Shown piece after piece: positions 1 through 9,684 of a DNA stretch of 64,000 nucleotides. Below the pieces are notes generated by a model. It searched no databases, had not been told where the DNA came from, and saw only the letters and a list, made by a program, of their open reading frames with translations. The stretch spans positions 62,001-126,000 of the forward strand of contig NZ_CP060780.1 in NCBI RefSeq assembly GCF_014489495.1, written 5' to 3'. The position numbers were made by a program, and so were the translations under genes. Source of the DNA: Sphingomonas daechungensis. Lineage in GTDB: Bacteria > Pseudomonadota > Alphaproteobacteria > Sphingomonadales > Sphingomonadaceae. Position 1 is the stretch's first letter, and each line of letters opens with the position of its first letter.

Positions 1-2
1 AT

Positions 3-695
3 CCGCCCTTCGACCTTGGCTACATCACCGCGACCCATCTGCTTGAGCGGATCAAGGACGAGACCTTGGTGGTCAACGATCCGACCGCCGTCCGGAATTC
101 TCCCGAAAAGGTCTGGGTTCTCGACTTCGCCCGGTTCATGCCGCCGACAATGGTGACGCGCTCGATCGGCGCCGCTCGCGAGTTCCTGAAGACGCATGGC
201 GACATCGTGGTGAAGCCGCTCCACGGCTTTGCCGGCGGCTCCGTCTTCCGCATCGGAGCCGATGGTCGCAACCTCGCCTCGCTGATGGAGCTGTTCAACC
301 GCACCTACCGCGAGCCGCACGTCGTCCAGAAATTTCTCCCGGAGATCTCCGAGGGCGACAAGAGAATCGTCATTGTCGACGGCGAAGTGGCCGGCGCGGT
401 CAACCGCGTGCCCGGCGCCGGTGAAATCCGTTCCAACCTCGCGGTCGGCGGCAAGGGACAAAAAACGGAACTGACAGCTGAGGAACTCGAAATCTGCGCC
501 GTGCTCGGCCCGGAGCTCAAGCGGCGCGGTCTCCTTTTCGTCGGGATCGATGTCATTGGCGGCAAGTGGCTGACGGAGATCAACGTCACATCGCCCACCG
601 GCATCGTCGCAATCGACAAGTTTAACGGTACCGATACCCCTGCGCGCATATGGGATGCGATCGAGGCACGTCTCGAGGCACGGCGGAGCGCGTGA
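3..695 (+). CDS. gshB: Glutathione synthetase, C-terminal part (cut by window edge)
   Basis: Ligates gamma-glutamylcysteine and glycine using ATP in the cytoplasm, the second step of glutathione synthesis. The reading frame is open from the first bases of the window, so the N-terminus lies upstream; a TTG at 66 is internal, not a start. About 230 residues of the ATP-grasp part are visible: the VVKPLHGFAGGSVFRI lid region, GDKRIVIVDGE, and the Mg/ATP-binding ending TEINVTSPTGI that is typical of GshB. The frame is intact. The next gene starts 4 bases after its stop, so the two are probably co-transcribed. The assignment is firm from the motifs. Confidence 0.95.
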   Translation, partial: PPFDLGYITATHLLERIKDETLVVNDPTAVRNSPEKVWVLDFARFMPPTMVTRSIGAAREFLKTHGDIVVKPLHGFAGGSVFRIGADGRNLASLMELFNRTYREPHVVQKFLPEISEGDKRIVIVDGEVAGAVNRVPGAGEIRSNLAVGGKGQKTELTAEELEICAVLGPELKRRGLLFVGIDVIGGKWLTEINVTSPTGIVAIDKFNGTDTPARIWDAIEARLEARRSA

Positions 696-699
696 TCCT

Positions 700-1308
700 A
701 TGAATGACTGGGTCATCCGCCTGATCGAGCAATCGGGCTACCTCGGAGTCGGCTTCCTGATGTTCCTGGAAACCGTTTTCCCTCCGATCCCTTCGGAAGT
801 GATCATGCCGGTCGCGGGGATGGCTGCTGCCGAGGGCACGCTGAGCTATTGGCTGGTCGTCGCCAGCGGCACCGCGGGCGCGATGCTTGGAAACATTGTC
901 TGGTACCTGGCCGCTCGCGCGCTTGGCGTGAACCGCCTGGAGCCGATCATCCGCAAGCACGGACGTTGGGTGACGATGACCTGGCCCGAAGTCGAGAGGG
1001 CCCAGGTCTGGTTTCGCCGCAACGGCGTCTTCTTCGTCTTCCTCGGGCGGCTGCTTCCGACGGTCCGCTCGCTAGTCTCGGTTCCGGCCGGCCTCCTGAA
1101 GATGCGGTTCAAGACCTTCTTCATCGCCTCTACACTGGGGACGGCGGGCTGGACTGCCCTGCTCGCGACGGCTGGTTACAAGCTGAAAGAGAATTTCAGC
1201 GAGATCGACCAATATGTTGGCACCGCGTCCAACGCGATCCTTGCCGTTCTCGTCGTCGGCTACCTCTGGCGGCTGTGGAATCATCGCCATGCGGAATCCG
1301 GCGAATAG
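700..1308 (+). CDS. DedA family inner-membrane protein
   Basis: A 202-residue membrane protein of the DedA / SNARE-associated (VTT) family, whose members act in envelope homeostasis and lipid-carrier flipping. Visible family signatures are ETVFPPIPSEVIMP near residue 20, with the conserved acidic and proline residues of the first re-entrant loop, and GRLLPTVRSLVSVPAG near residue 110, the GRxxPxxR type second motif. Several hydrophobic spans follow. A start 45 bases upstream (655) would lie inside gshB; the ATG at 700 begins the usual MNDWVIRLIE amphipathic start and is preferred. The specific substrate cannot be told from sequence. Confidence 0.9.
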   Translation: MNDWVIRLIEQSGYLGVGFLMFLETVFPPIPSEVIMPVAGMAAAEGTLSYWLVVASGTAGAMLGNIVWYLAARALGVNRLEPIIRKHGRWVTMTWPEVERAQVWFRRNGVFFVFLGRLLPTVRSLVSVPAGLLKMRFKTFFIASTLGTAGWTALLATAGYKLKENFSEIDQYVGTASNAILAVLVVGYLWRLWNHRHAESGE

Positions 1309-1346
1309 GCGTTGCAAGTCGCACCGCCGCTCGCCAGCCTAAGGGG

Positions 1347-1652
1347 GTGAGCGGCAAGACCGTCCTGATCCTCGGTTCCTACGCGCCATCGCTGGTGCAT
1401 TTTAGAGGCGAACTGATCGCGGCGATCGCGCAGCGAGGCCACAGAGTCGTCGCCGCGGCACCGCAGATTTCGGCCGAAATCGCCGAGCAGCTTCGGGACC
1501 GCGGAGCGGAGCCGCGGGAACTTTCGCTAGTCAACGCCAGCCTCAATCCGTTCGCCATGTTGCAATCCTTCCGAGATGTGCGGCGCCTGATCCGCGATGT
1601 CGGACCGGATGTCTTGATCGCATATACGATCAACTTCCCAATCAGCCCGTAA
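1347..1652 (+). pseudogene. Truncated glycosyltransferase (GT4-like N-terminal fragment)
   Basis: Starting from GTG at 1347 the protein reads SGKTVLILGSYAPSLVHFRG, then EPRELSLVNASLNPF and DVLIAYTINFPISP before a stop. This is the nucleotide-fold N-terminal domain of family-4 glycosyltransferases (PglA/EpsD-like), in which the YT segment is normally followed by KP and another 250 or more residues with the sugar-nucleotide-binding domain. No continuation exists in any frame before the next gene starts 40 bases on, so a simple base loss cannot explain it. It is a gene remnant or a junction left by a deletion. The identity of the fragment is likely; any function is doubtful. Confidence 0.7.
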
Positions 1653-1691
1653 CGCCCGGTTCCAGCAACCGTTCGACAAAGGGAGACAGGC

Positions 1692-2093
1692 ATGGGCAAG
1701 GGCGAAATCACGAAGGCACTCATAGGAGCGATGCTCCTCGCCGCGCCCGCGACCGGCTTTACGCAGACCGGCTGGGTGCCTGGCGCAGAGATCACCGGGC
1801 AGTCGGTCCAGGTCGAAACCAACGGAGTCACCAACACCGTCTTCTTCGACCCCGGCGGAGTAGCGCGGATCCAGACTCCTCGCGGCATCATGGTCCCCGG
1901 GAGCTGGGCCACCGCAAACGGGCAACTTTGCCTGACGACGGGCGGAGCGCAGGAATGCTGGCCCTACGCGCAGCCTTTCAAGGCCGGTCAGCAAGTCACG
2001 CTGACCAGCAGCTGCAACGCGGCATCGCGCTGGACTGCACTCGGCACAAACCAGGCAGCTCCCGAGCAGGCACGCGCCGGCGAGCGCGGTTAA
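1692..2093 (+). CDS. Small secreted protein of unknown function
   Basis: A 133-residue protein with a typical Sec signal peptide (charged MGKGEITK, hydrophobic ALIGAMLLAAPATGF, cleavage near residue 24). The mature part is rich in Gly, Thr and Val, with paired cysteines in QLCLTTGGAQECWPYAQPF and a later Cys in TSSCNAASRW that could form disulfides in the periplasm. A good ribosome site (AGGGAGA) precedes the ATG. I do not recognise a characterised family. It faces apaG tail to tail, with 7 bases between the stops. Confidence 0.7.
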   Translation: MGKGEITKALIGAMLLAAPATGFTQTGWVPGAEITGQSVQVETNGVTNTVFFDPGGVARIQTPRGIMVPGSWATANGQLCLTTGGAQECWPYAQPFKAGQQVTLTSSCNAASRWTALGTNQAAPEQARAGERG

Positions 2094-2100
2094 GACTGCG

Positions 2101-2486
2101 CTAGTTTACGGGCGCGAGTAGCGCGAATTTCGGGATGTCGACATCGAACGCCCCGCCATCCTCATCGACCATCCGATAAGACCCGCCATCGACCCCGTCG
2201 GCGTATCCAGCGGGCATCCGGAAACATAATCAAAGCTCCCGTCGGGAGCGATCAGCGGCATTTCTCCGACGACGCCTTCGCCGTGGACCTCGTGAACGCC
2301 GCCGCGGCCGTCCGTGATCGTCCAGCTGCGCGAAAGGAGCTGGACGGAGCGGCTGCCGCCGTTCTCGATGCGGACGTGATAGGACCAGAACCAGCGGTTG
2401 ATCGAAGGATCCGACTGCTCGGCGAGGAAGCTGACCGCGACGCGCACTGTGATGCCGTTCGTCGTCGCGACGTTCGAAAACAGCAT
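2101..2486 (-). CDS. apaG: ApaG domain protein (one frameshift)
   Basis: ApaG is a small single-domain beta-sandwich protein linked by name and genetics to Co2+/Mg2+ efflux and diadenosine tetraphosphate metabolism. Visible are GITVRVAVSFLAEQS, WSYHVRIENGG, VQLLSRSWTITDGRG, VHEVHGEGVVGEMPLIAPDG and SGCPLDTPTGSM, all characteristic. Near 2180 one base is missing; restoring it continues as YRMVDEDGGAFDVDIPKFALL to a stop at 2101, exactly the family C-terminus. The ATG at 2486 (MLFSNVATTNG) is preferred over one 24 bases upstream. It is the last gene of a minus-strand run after recO. Confidence 0.88.
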
Positions 2487-2548
2487 CGCGAGTGTGTCGA
2501 GACCGGTCACACGCTTGAGCTAATGCAGCTTGGCCGGGCAAACAACGC

Positions 2549-3283
2549 CTAGATCCCGCCGGCGCGAAGAATTCGCCCGACCAGTCTCGATCGCGCTTCC
2601 CCCAGACCCGAAACACGGCCCGTAAGGATGTCGCGGGACAGGAAATGACCGCTAAGCACAAGCCCGTCGCGGATGTCCTCCCAGCTCGCCGGACCGCCTT
2701 CACGAACAAATCTTGGCAAGATGAGCAGCTTGCCCGCATACGGCTCTGCCTCGGCCGCGCTGACCGCCCGCCCCGAACCTGGACTGACCGCGACGAGGCC
2801 GTCGTTCGACCCGGTTACCGCGCAAGTCTCAAGATCGAGGCCGAACCCCAATTCCGCCAGCAAGAGCAGCTCGTAGCGGACCAGCAGACTTGACCAGCCA
2901 AGCGCGGAAGGAGCGGCTTCGATCAGCGCAAGAAGGGCGTCCAGCGCATCGTAGAGGCGCGGATAGGGCTGTCCCTCGGGAAGCGCGGCTGCGGTCAGCG
3001 CCGTAACCCAGTCGATCGCCGCCGCCGGAAGCGGTTCGGTGATCAGTGGTGCGCGGCTGTGTTCCAATTCCACTTCGGCATGGGCGAGCTGTTCCTCGGT
3101 CCGCGACCGCAGCCGCGCCTGTACCAGGTTCCCGGGCACCAGCACCGGCCGCATCCGCCGGCCGCGAGCGCCGCGCACGTATGCTGCCTGCAATCCATCC
3201 TTCGGCGTCATCAGCCGAACGACCGCGCCATGCTCCGCATGCGTTCTCAATGCGCAGACGATGGCAGGCGTATCGATGTTCAC
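2549..3283 (-). CDS. recO: DNA repair protein RecO
   Basis: RecO works with RecF and RecR to load RecA on SSB-coated single-stranded DNA in gap repair. The 244-residue protein begins with an OB-fold domain ([24 protein letters not shown], then [27 protein letters not shown]) and continues with the helical domain ([43 protein letters not shown]). The length is normal for alphaproteobacteria and the zinc cysteines of other RecO proteins are mostly absent, as is usual there. The start is GTG at 3283, three bases after the uvrC stop, so the two are almost certainly one transcript. Confidence 0.95.
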   Translation of the reverse strand: MNIDTPAIVCALRTHAEHGAVVRLMTPKDGLQAAYVRGARGRRMRPVLVPGNLVQARLRSRTEEQLAHAEVELEHSRAPLITEPLPAAAIDWVTALTAAALPEGQPYPRLYDALDALLALIEAAPSALGWSSLLVRYELLLLAELGFGLDLETCAVTGSNDGLVAVSPGSGRAVSAAEAEPYAGKLLILPRFVREGGPASWEDIRDGLVLSGHFLSRDILTGRVSGLGEARSRLVGRILRAGGI

Positions 3284-3286
3284 GCG

Positions 3287-5233
3287 TCAGCCGGCCGGAT
3301 GAAAATAATCGTAGAGCTGCCGCGCCATTGTCCTGCTGATGCCGGGTGCGCGCTCGAGGTCCTCCAGCGCAGCCCCCTTGACCGCTCGGCGGTGCCGAAG
3401 TGCATGAGCAAGGCGCGTTTGCGGCTCGGGCCGATGCCAGGGACATCATCCAGCGTCGACGTCGTCAGGCTCTTCGCACGCTTCGCGCGATGCGTGCCGA
3501 TGGCGAACCGATGCGCCTCGTCCCGCAGGCGCTGGATGTAGAACAGCAGGGCCGAGTTCGGGGCAAGGTGATCTCACGCCCACCTGGGAAGTGAAATACC
3601 TCGCGGCCCTCGCGCCCGTGATGCGGGCCTTTGGCGACACCGACGACAGGCACGTCGTGAACGCCGGCATCCTCCATGACTTCACAGACTGCGGATAGCT
3701 GTCCCTTGCCGCCGTCGATCAAGAGCAGGTCGGGCCATTCGCCGCTCTGCCGGTCAGGATCCTCCTTCTCCAGCCGGGCGAAGCGCCGCTCCAGCACTTC
3801 ACGCATCATCGCATAGTCGTCGCCCGGCTGCGTCTCGGCCCGCTTGATGTTGAACTTGCGGTAGCTGTTCTTGCGGAACCCTTCCGGCCGGCGACGATCA
3901 TCGCACCGGTCGCGTTGGTGCCCATGATGTGGCTGTTGTCGTAAACTTCGATGCGCTTGGGGATGTCGGCCAGCTCGAACGTGTCGGCAAGCTCGCGCAG
4001 GATTTTGCCCTGCGTCGTGGTCTCCGCGAGCCGGCGATCCAGGGCTTCCTCGGCGTTGCGACGGGCTTGGTCGAGTAGCTTCTTGCGGTCGCCGCGCTTG
4101 GGAATTTCGATGGCAATGCGGCGCCCTGCCCGCTCCGACAGCGCTTCTTCCAGCACTTCGAAGTCGGCCAGCTCGCGATCGACCAGGATGCGCTTGGGTG
4201 GCGGCATGTCCTCGTAGAACTGGACCAGGAAACTCGACATGACCTCCTCTTCCGGGACGTCGCTGGTGTGCGCCGGAAAGAAAGCGCGGTGTCCCCAATT
4301 CTGGCCGCCACGGATGAAAAAGCCCTGGATCGACACGGTTCCCGCCTTGCAGGCCAGCGCGAACACGTCCGCATCGCCGAGACCCTCCGCGTGCACGGTC
4401 TGTGAGCCCTGGATGTAAGTCAGCGCCCGCAGCCGGTCGCGGTAAACGGCGGCCAGTTCATAATCCTGCTTCTCGGCGGCTGCCGCCATCTGCTTCGAAA
4501 GGCGCGCCTGGACGCCCGTCGACTTGCCGGAGAGAAAGTTCTTCGCGTCCTCGACCAGCTCACCATAGTCGGTTTCGCTGATCCGGCCGACGCAAGGCGC
4601 CGAGCAGCGCTTGATCTGATAGAGCAAGCACGGCCTGGATCGATTCTCGAAATAGCTGTCCGAGCAGCTCCGCAGCAGAAACAGTTTCTGCAACGCGTTG
4701 AGCGTTCGGGTGACGGATCCGGCGCTGGCGAACGGTCCGAAATACTGACCCTTCGTCCGCCTAGCGCCGCGATGCTTCTGGACCCGGGGGAACGCGTGAT
4801 CCTCACGGAGCAGGATGAAGGGGAAGCTTTTGTCATCGCGAAGAAGGACGTTGTAGGCGGGCCGGAAACGCTTGATCAGCTGCGCCTCCAGCAGCAGCGC
4901 CTCGGCCTCGGTTCGTGTCGTGACAATGGTCATCGACCGCGTCTGCGCGACCATCCGCTGCAGCCGTTTCGGAAGGCGAGCCACCTGCGTGTAGTTCGTG
5001 ACCCGGTTCCGTAGCGCGCGCGCCTTGCCGACGTAGAGCACGTCGCCCCGAGCATCCTGCATCCGGTAGACGCCTGGTCGGACCGGGAGGGTCTTCAAAA
5101 CCTCGCGGATTGCTGCGACGCCTTTTTCGAGGTCCGGCTGGTCAGCTCCTCGAACGGCATACGTCGCCTGGTCCTCATTGAAGCGTTCGGCCGCGCCGGG
5201 ATGCTCAGGTCGATCGGCGGGCGTGCGATTCAT
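3287..5233 (-). CDS. uvrC: Excinuclease ABC subunit C (three frameshifts)
   Basis: UvrC makes the 3' and 5' incisions in nucleotide excision repair. In order: GIY-YIG nuclease domain ([25 protein letters not shown]), the UVR motif ([21 protein letters not shown]), the RNase H-like domain ([19 protein letters not shown], then [16 protein letters not shown]) and a C-terminal helix-hairpin-helix ([19 protein letters not shown] to LYDYFHPAG). The frame breaks near 3888, 3562 and 3386, each repaired by adding one base; total length is then right. The N-terminal extension before the GIY-YIG domain is about 45 residues. The ATG start lies 9 bases after the upstream TPR gene. Probably sequencing error rather than a dead gene. 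Confidence 0.93.
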
Positions 5234-5242
5234 GTTTCCGAC

Positions 5243-6796
5243 TTAGTGCGTGACCTCTCCGCTTGCGAGGGCATCGTTGGCGGACGCGGTGGCAAGCCCT
5301 TGCACCGACAGCCTGCGGTTCGGCGCGGCCTCGAGCGCTCTGCTGAACGCCGCTGCGGCCTCGGCTTTCCTGCCGTCGGCGAGGAGCTCCTCTCCGAGCA
5401 TTTCGGCGCTTGGCTTGGCAAGTACTGGCGGCCCGAACGGAACCGGCAATCGGGATTCGGCAGCAGCGGCTTCGCGTAGGAGCCGCAGACCTTTCTCGCG
5501 CTCGCCTCGCGAGAGCGCGACGGCGGCCTCGCCTTGGGCGATTGCGCGGTCGAACCACGGTAGCGATTCGTCGTCGTCGGGCCATTCTGTCTTGATCGCG
5601 GCGGCGATGGACTCTCGCTGGGCCTTCATTTTTCCCAGCGCAGTTTCGGCCCGAGCAGGCGATCTTCTTGCAGCAAGCAGGTCCGCATAGGCCAGCGTGA
5701 ACCGTGCAACCGCCAGTTTATCGCCGACTGGCAAAGCGGTAGCTGGCCAGCGACCGGTATCCACACCGTGGCGCGTGGCGATCTGCGCCCAGTTGGTGAT
5801 CAGGTTCCGAGAACCACCTAGAACCGACTTGTCGGCGACGGACGACTGATCGCCCAACGCTTCCGCCTTGCACGCATCGACCAGCGTCTGGCTGTCCTTA
5901 CCCTGCTGGTCGAGCGCGTAGGCGAGCCATTCATTGTAGTGCCCGCACGACGTCGCGGGCTTCCCTTGCGCCGCGCGCTGGCCGTTGACGACCGCCATCG
6001 CCTGCCGGTTGGCAAGTTCGACTTGCGGCCAACGTCCAAGGGCCAAATAGATGTGCGACACCATGTGCTGGGCATGACCTGCATCGGGCGCAACGAGCGC
6101 ATATCGGCTGGCCGCACGTTCTCCGAGCGGCGCATGGGCCGGGTCATCGTACGTGTGGATCAGGTAATGAACGACGCCGGGGTGATCGGGGTGAGCTGGA
6201 AAGGCCTCCTCGAGCAAGGCCGCGGCCTGCATATAGAGCCCGATGTCGCGCCCGTTATGGGCCGTGCCCATGATCGACAAAGCGTAGAAGGATCGCGCGT
6301 CGATGTCGTTCGGGTCGGCGTCGAACACGACCTTCATCCTGTCGGCGTAGGCGAAGTCCCGCTCGTATTTGGAACCGTTGCCGTACAAGGCCTCGACCGC
6401 GTCGAGCCACTGCGCTTCGCGAGGGCTCCTCGCCTTTGCCTTGCGAGCGGCGGGCGTTGGACCAAGGCGCGTGAGTACCGCGCGCGCCGCCGCCGCATCC
6501 TGTTCGGCCCAGAGCGGGTGGTTGTAAGTCATCGCTTCGCCCCAATAGGCGAGCACGAAATCAGGATCGGCAGCCTGGGCCGCGCGAAATGCTTCCTCCG
6601 CGGACGAATACTCAAAGTTGTGGAGCAGCGCGAGGCCGCGGAGAAAAGGCGCCTGCGCAGCGGCATTGCCCTCGTTTTTCATCTTCACCGAGCCGACTCT
6701 TGCGGAATTCGTCGAGGACGCCGCGTGCTCGTGCTGAGCAAGACCAGGAGACGCGGCAATAAGCAATGCCGCGCCTGCAAGCAGAATTATTCGCAT
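5243..6796 (-). CDS. Secreted TPR-repeat protein
   Basis: A 517-residue exported protein with a clear signal peptide (MRIILLAGAALLIAASPGLAQ). The mature part consists of tetratricopeptide-like helical pairs: FLRGLALLHNFEYSSAEEAFRAAQAADPDF near residue 50 and SAEMLGEELLADGRKAEAAAAFSRALEAAPNR near the end. Between these lie His-rich stretches (VVHYLIHTYDDPAHAP, HAQHMVSHIYLALGRW) typical of a conserved group of uncharacterised TPR proteins; the histidines could bind metal but this is a guess. A strong ribosome site (AAAGGGGG) precedes the ATG. The gene ends 9 bases before uvrC, so read-through into the repair genes is likely. Confidence 0.82.
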   Translation of the reverse strand: MRIILLAGAALLIAASPGLAQHEHAASSTNSARVGSVKMKNEGNAAAQAPFLRGLALLHNFEYSSAEEAFRAAQAADPDFVLAYWGEAMTYNHPLWAEQDAAAARAVLTRLGPTPAARKAKARSPREAQWLDAVEALYGNGSKYERDFAYADRMKVVFDADPNDIDARSFYALSIMGTAHNGRDIGLYMQAAALLEEAFPAHPDHPGVVHYLIHTYDDPAHAPLGERAASRYALVAPDAGHAQHMVSHIYLALGRWPQVELANRQAMAVVNGQRAAQGKPATSCGHYNEWLAYALDQQGKDSQTLVDACKAEALGDQSSVADKSVLGGSRNLITNWAQIATRHGVDTGRWPATALPVGDKLAVARFTLAYADLLAARRSPARAETALGKMKAQRESIAAAIKTEWPDDDESLPWFDRAIAQGEAAVALSRGEREKGLRLLREAAAAESRLPVPFGPPVLAKPSAEMLGEELLADGRKAEAAAAFSRALEAAPNRRLSVQGLATASANDALASGEVTH

Positions 6797-6850
6797 CGGC
6801 GCCCCCTTTAGATCGCAGGCTAGTTGCCGACCGACCGAAGGGCAAATCGC

Positions 6851-7566
6851 CTAAGCGGCGGCGCGCGCTTGCTCCGCTTCCTCGAGCATCCATTCGACCG
6901 CCGCACGGGCGTGAATGGCAGCGGTGTCGTAGACCGGAAGGACGTTGGCGCGCGTGTCGACGGCGAGCGCCAGCTCGGTGCAGCCGAGGACGACGGCCTG
7001 AGCCTTGTGCTTGGCGAGCTCGGTCATCAGCGTCTTGAGCTTGCGCTGACTGTCGCGGACCACGCGTCCTCGGGCAAGTTCCTCAAAGATAATCCGGTCA
7101 ACTTCGGCGATCCACGCGGGATCGATCGTAACGAGATCGATGCCGCGCGATTCAAGGCGACTGCGGACGTATGGCTCTGTCATGGTGAAGCGCGTGCCGA
7201 GCAAGGCGACGCGCCCGATGCGATCCGCCGCGAGCCTATCGCCGGTCGGATCGGCGATGTGCAACACCGGAATGTCGACGTTTGCGGCGACGGCGTCATA
7301 AACCTTGTGTGTCGTGTTGCAGGCCATCAGCATGCCTCGGCGCCGGCTGCCTGGAGGCGTTGTGCAGCGTCGATGTTGAGCTTGGCGACGCCGTCCCAAT
7401 CGTTAGCATCCTCGAGCGCGATCAGGTCCGCAAAGTCGACGCTTTCAAGCACCAGCCTCGCACTGTGGAAGCCGCCGAGCCGCTGGGCGACCGCGCGGTT
7501 GATGTGATTGTAATATAATGCGGTCGACGACCAGCTCGTCCCGCCGATGATTCCCAGCTTGCGCAA
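6851..7566 (-). CDS. Aspartate/glutamate racemase family protein (one frameshift)
   Basis: Cofactor-independent amino-acid racemases use two cysteines as acid and base. Both are present: MLMACNTTHKV and VVLGCTELALAV. The N-terminus MRKLGIIGGTSWSSTALYYNHIN is the typical start of the YgeA-like aspartate racemases. The frame is lost near 7333, where AGAEA must be followed by GMLMACNTTH; adding one G repairs it and gives about 239 residues, a normal length. The start is TTG at 7566. No neighbour suggests a pathway, so substrate specificity (Asp, Glu or other) is open. Confidence 0.87.
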
Positions 7567-7718
7567 AGCCGCTGCCCTTCCCCACTATCTTGAATGGAGC
7601 AGACGCGACACCTGGCTCCCGTTGACGATTTGCCGTCGGAAAACCAAGCTTGGCAAGACGTAAATTACTGATTTACCGGAAAATTAATCGGGGTGCGGCC
7701 AGCAGTTCTTGCCGCGAG

Positions 7719-9184
7719 TCAGCCGATGTTCTTGACGATCTCTTCCACCATCTTCTTGGCGTCGGCGAGCAGCATCATCGTGTTGTCGCGGTAGAACAGC
7801 TCATTGTCGACGCCGGCATAACCGACGCCGCCCATCGAGCGCTTCACGAACAGTACCGTGCGGGCCTTTTCCACGTCGAGAACCGGCATGCCGTAGATCG
7901 GCGAGCTCTTATCCGTCTTCGCCGCCGGATTGGTGACGTCGTTGGCGCCGATAACGAAGGCGACATCGGTCTGGGCGAACTCGCTGTTGATGTCCTCCAA
8001 TTCGAACACCTCGTCGTAAGGCACGTTGGCCTCGGCCAGCAGAACGTTCATGTGGCCGGGCATACGGCCCGCGACCGGGTGGATGGCGTATTTGACGCGA
8101 ACACCCTGCTCCTTGAGCAGGTCCGCCATCTCACGGAGCGCATGCTGCGCCTGGCTGACGGCCATGCCGTAGCCCGGAACGATGATGACCTGGTCGGCCT
8201 GGCTCATCAGGAAAGCCGCGTCCTCGGCCGAACCCCGCTTGTACGGACGGTCGATGACTTCGCCGCCGCCAGCCGCCGCAGAATCCCCGCCGAAGCCGCC
8301 GGCGATGACCGAGATGAAGCTGCGGTTCATCGCACGGCACATGATGTAGCTGAGAATCGCGCCCGAACTGCCGACGAGCGCACCGGTGATGATCATCGCA
8401 CTGTTGTGGAGCGTGAAGCCCATCGCCGCCGCGGCCCAACCCGAATAGCTGTTCAGCATCGAGATCACGACGGGCATATCGGCGCCGCCGATGGGAACGA
8501 TCAGAAGGAAACCGATGGCGAAGGCAAGCGCCATCACCAGCCAGAAATCCATCGGCGATTGCGAATGCCAGAAGCCAAACGAGAAGAAGGCAATCGCCAC
8601 GACGATGGCGAGATTGATCCAGTGCCGCGCGGGAAGGAGGATCGGCTTCCCGCTCATATTTCCATTGAGCTTGAGGAAGGCGATCACCGAGCCGGAGAAG
8701 GTGATGGCGCCAATGGCCACGCCGAGGATCATCTCGATACGACTTGGCCCGAGGATGGCACCCGCAGAATCAACGATGCCGAATGCTGAAGGGTTCAGGA
8801 ATGCCGCGGCACCGACGAGCACTGCCGCCATGCCGACAAGGCTGTGAAACGCCGCCACCAACTGCGGCATCGCCGTCATCTGGATCTTCCGGGCGGTTAC
8901 GAGACCGATCGCGCCCCTACCATCACAGCCGCAAGAATCTGGCCTGCGACGGCCCAATCGACGTTTAGATTGTGCAGATACTCGTCAGGAGCTGTACCGC
9001 TTATGCGGGGCGCATGAACGACAATCGTCGTGACCACCGCGATCAGCATGCCGATCATTCCTGCGCGATTACCTCTGCGGCTGCTTTCCGGGCTCGACAG
9101 CCCTCTTAGCGCGAGGATGAAGCAAACGCCGGAGATGAGATAGGCGAGAAGCACCCAGGCGGGAGTGGCGTGTGCGGCCTCCAC
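7719..9184 (-). CDS. pntB: NAD(P) transhydrogenase subunit beta (one frameshift)
   Basis: The membrane and NADP-binding subunit of proton-translocating transhydrogenase, which makes NADPH from NADH at the inner membrane. Hydrophobic spans of domain II run through MPQLVAAFHSLVGMAAVLVGAAAF, IEMILGVAIGAITFSGSVIAFLKL and later helices; the NADP-binding domain III shows VIIVPGYGMAVSQAQ, YAIHPVAGRMPGHMNVLLAEA and DVAFVIGANDVTNPAA. The N-terminal part (LLAYLISGVCFILALRGLSSPESSRRGN) is in another frame; one missing G near 8915 in a G run (VMVGGAIGLVTARKIQMT) joins them. It starts 3 bases after pntAB. The alpha-1 subunit lies 5 kb away at 14436. Confidence 0.94.
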
Positions 9185-9187
9185 GCT

Positions 9188-9469
9188 CTAACGCTCCTTC
9201 TTCTTGTACATCGCGAGCATTCTCGCGGTGACTGCGAAGCCACCGAAGATGTTCACGCTGGCGAGCGCAACCGCGACTAGGCCCAACCACTTCGATGAAG
9301 CGCTGCCCGCGGCCGCGGCTGCGATCAGAGCACCGACGATGATCACTGAGGAAATCGCGTTCGTGACGCTCATCAGCGGCGTGTGGAGCGCGGGGGTGAC
9401 CGACCAGACCACATAATAGCCGACAAAACAGGCCAGCACGAAAATCGACAGGATCGAGATAAAGTCCAT
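9188..9469 (-). CDS. pntAB: NAD(P) transhydrogenase subunit alpha part 2
   Basis: A 93-residue membrane protein carrying the domain II helices of the alpha subunit, encoded separately from the NAD-binding part as in many alphaproteobacteria. Signatures: MDFISILSIFVLACFVGYYVVWSVTPALHTPLMSVTNAISSV, then further hydrophobic spans, ending with NIFGGFAVTARMLAMYKKK. The ATG at 9469 with GAGG upstream is chosen over an earlier one at 9559 because the family begins at MDFIS. It is followed 3 bases later by pntB. The partner pntAA is not upstream but at 14436-15569. Confidence 0.94.
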   Translation of the reverse strand: MDFISILSIFVLACFVGYYVVWSVTPALHTPLMSVTNAISSVIIVGALIAAAAAGSASSKWLGLVAVALASVNIFGGFAVTARMLAMYKKKER

Positions 9470-9684
9470 CAGCGCCTCGGCTCGAATGTTCCCAATGTTC
9501 GCACTAACGCACGTGGTTTGGCCACAGCGCCAGTGTTCATCGCCGAGCGCACAATGCACAATTCAGGGCTGTAGGACAGTCACAAAGCGAGCGAGATTTT
9601 CCGCTGTTAACCGCGTTACGGTTTCCGATTTGATAACCTTTATGCGGCAAACCGGCAGCACCAAGGCTGAAGGAAAAGTGCTCG

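Noticed and set aside
3287-5233. uvrC, priA, atpD and others as pseudogenes or programmed frameshifts
   Set aside because: The breaks lack slippery-site plus structure features, occur in many essential genes, and fit a uniform one-base loss; sequence error is simpler.
7650-8789. 379-codon open frame opposite pntB
   Set aside because: Its His/Asp/Arg-rich sequence is the complement of transmembrane codons; pntB is certain.
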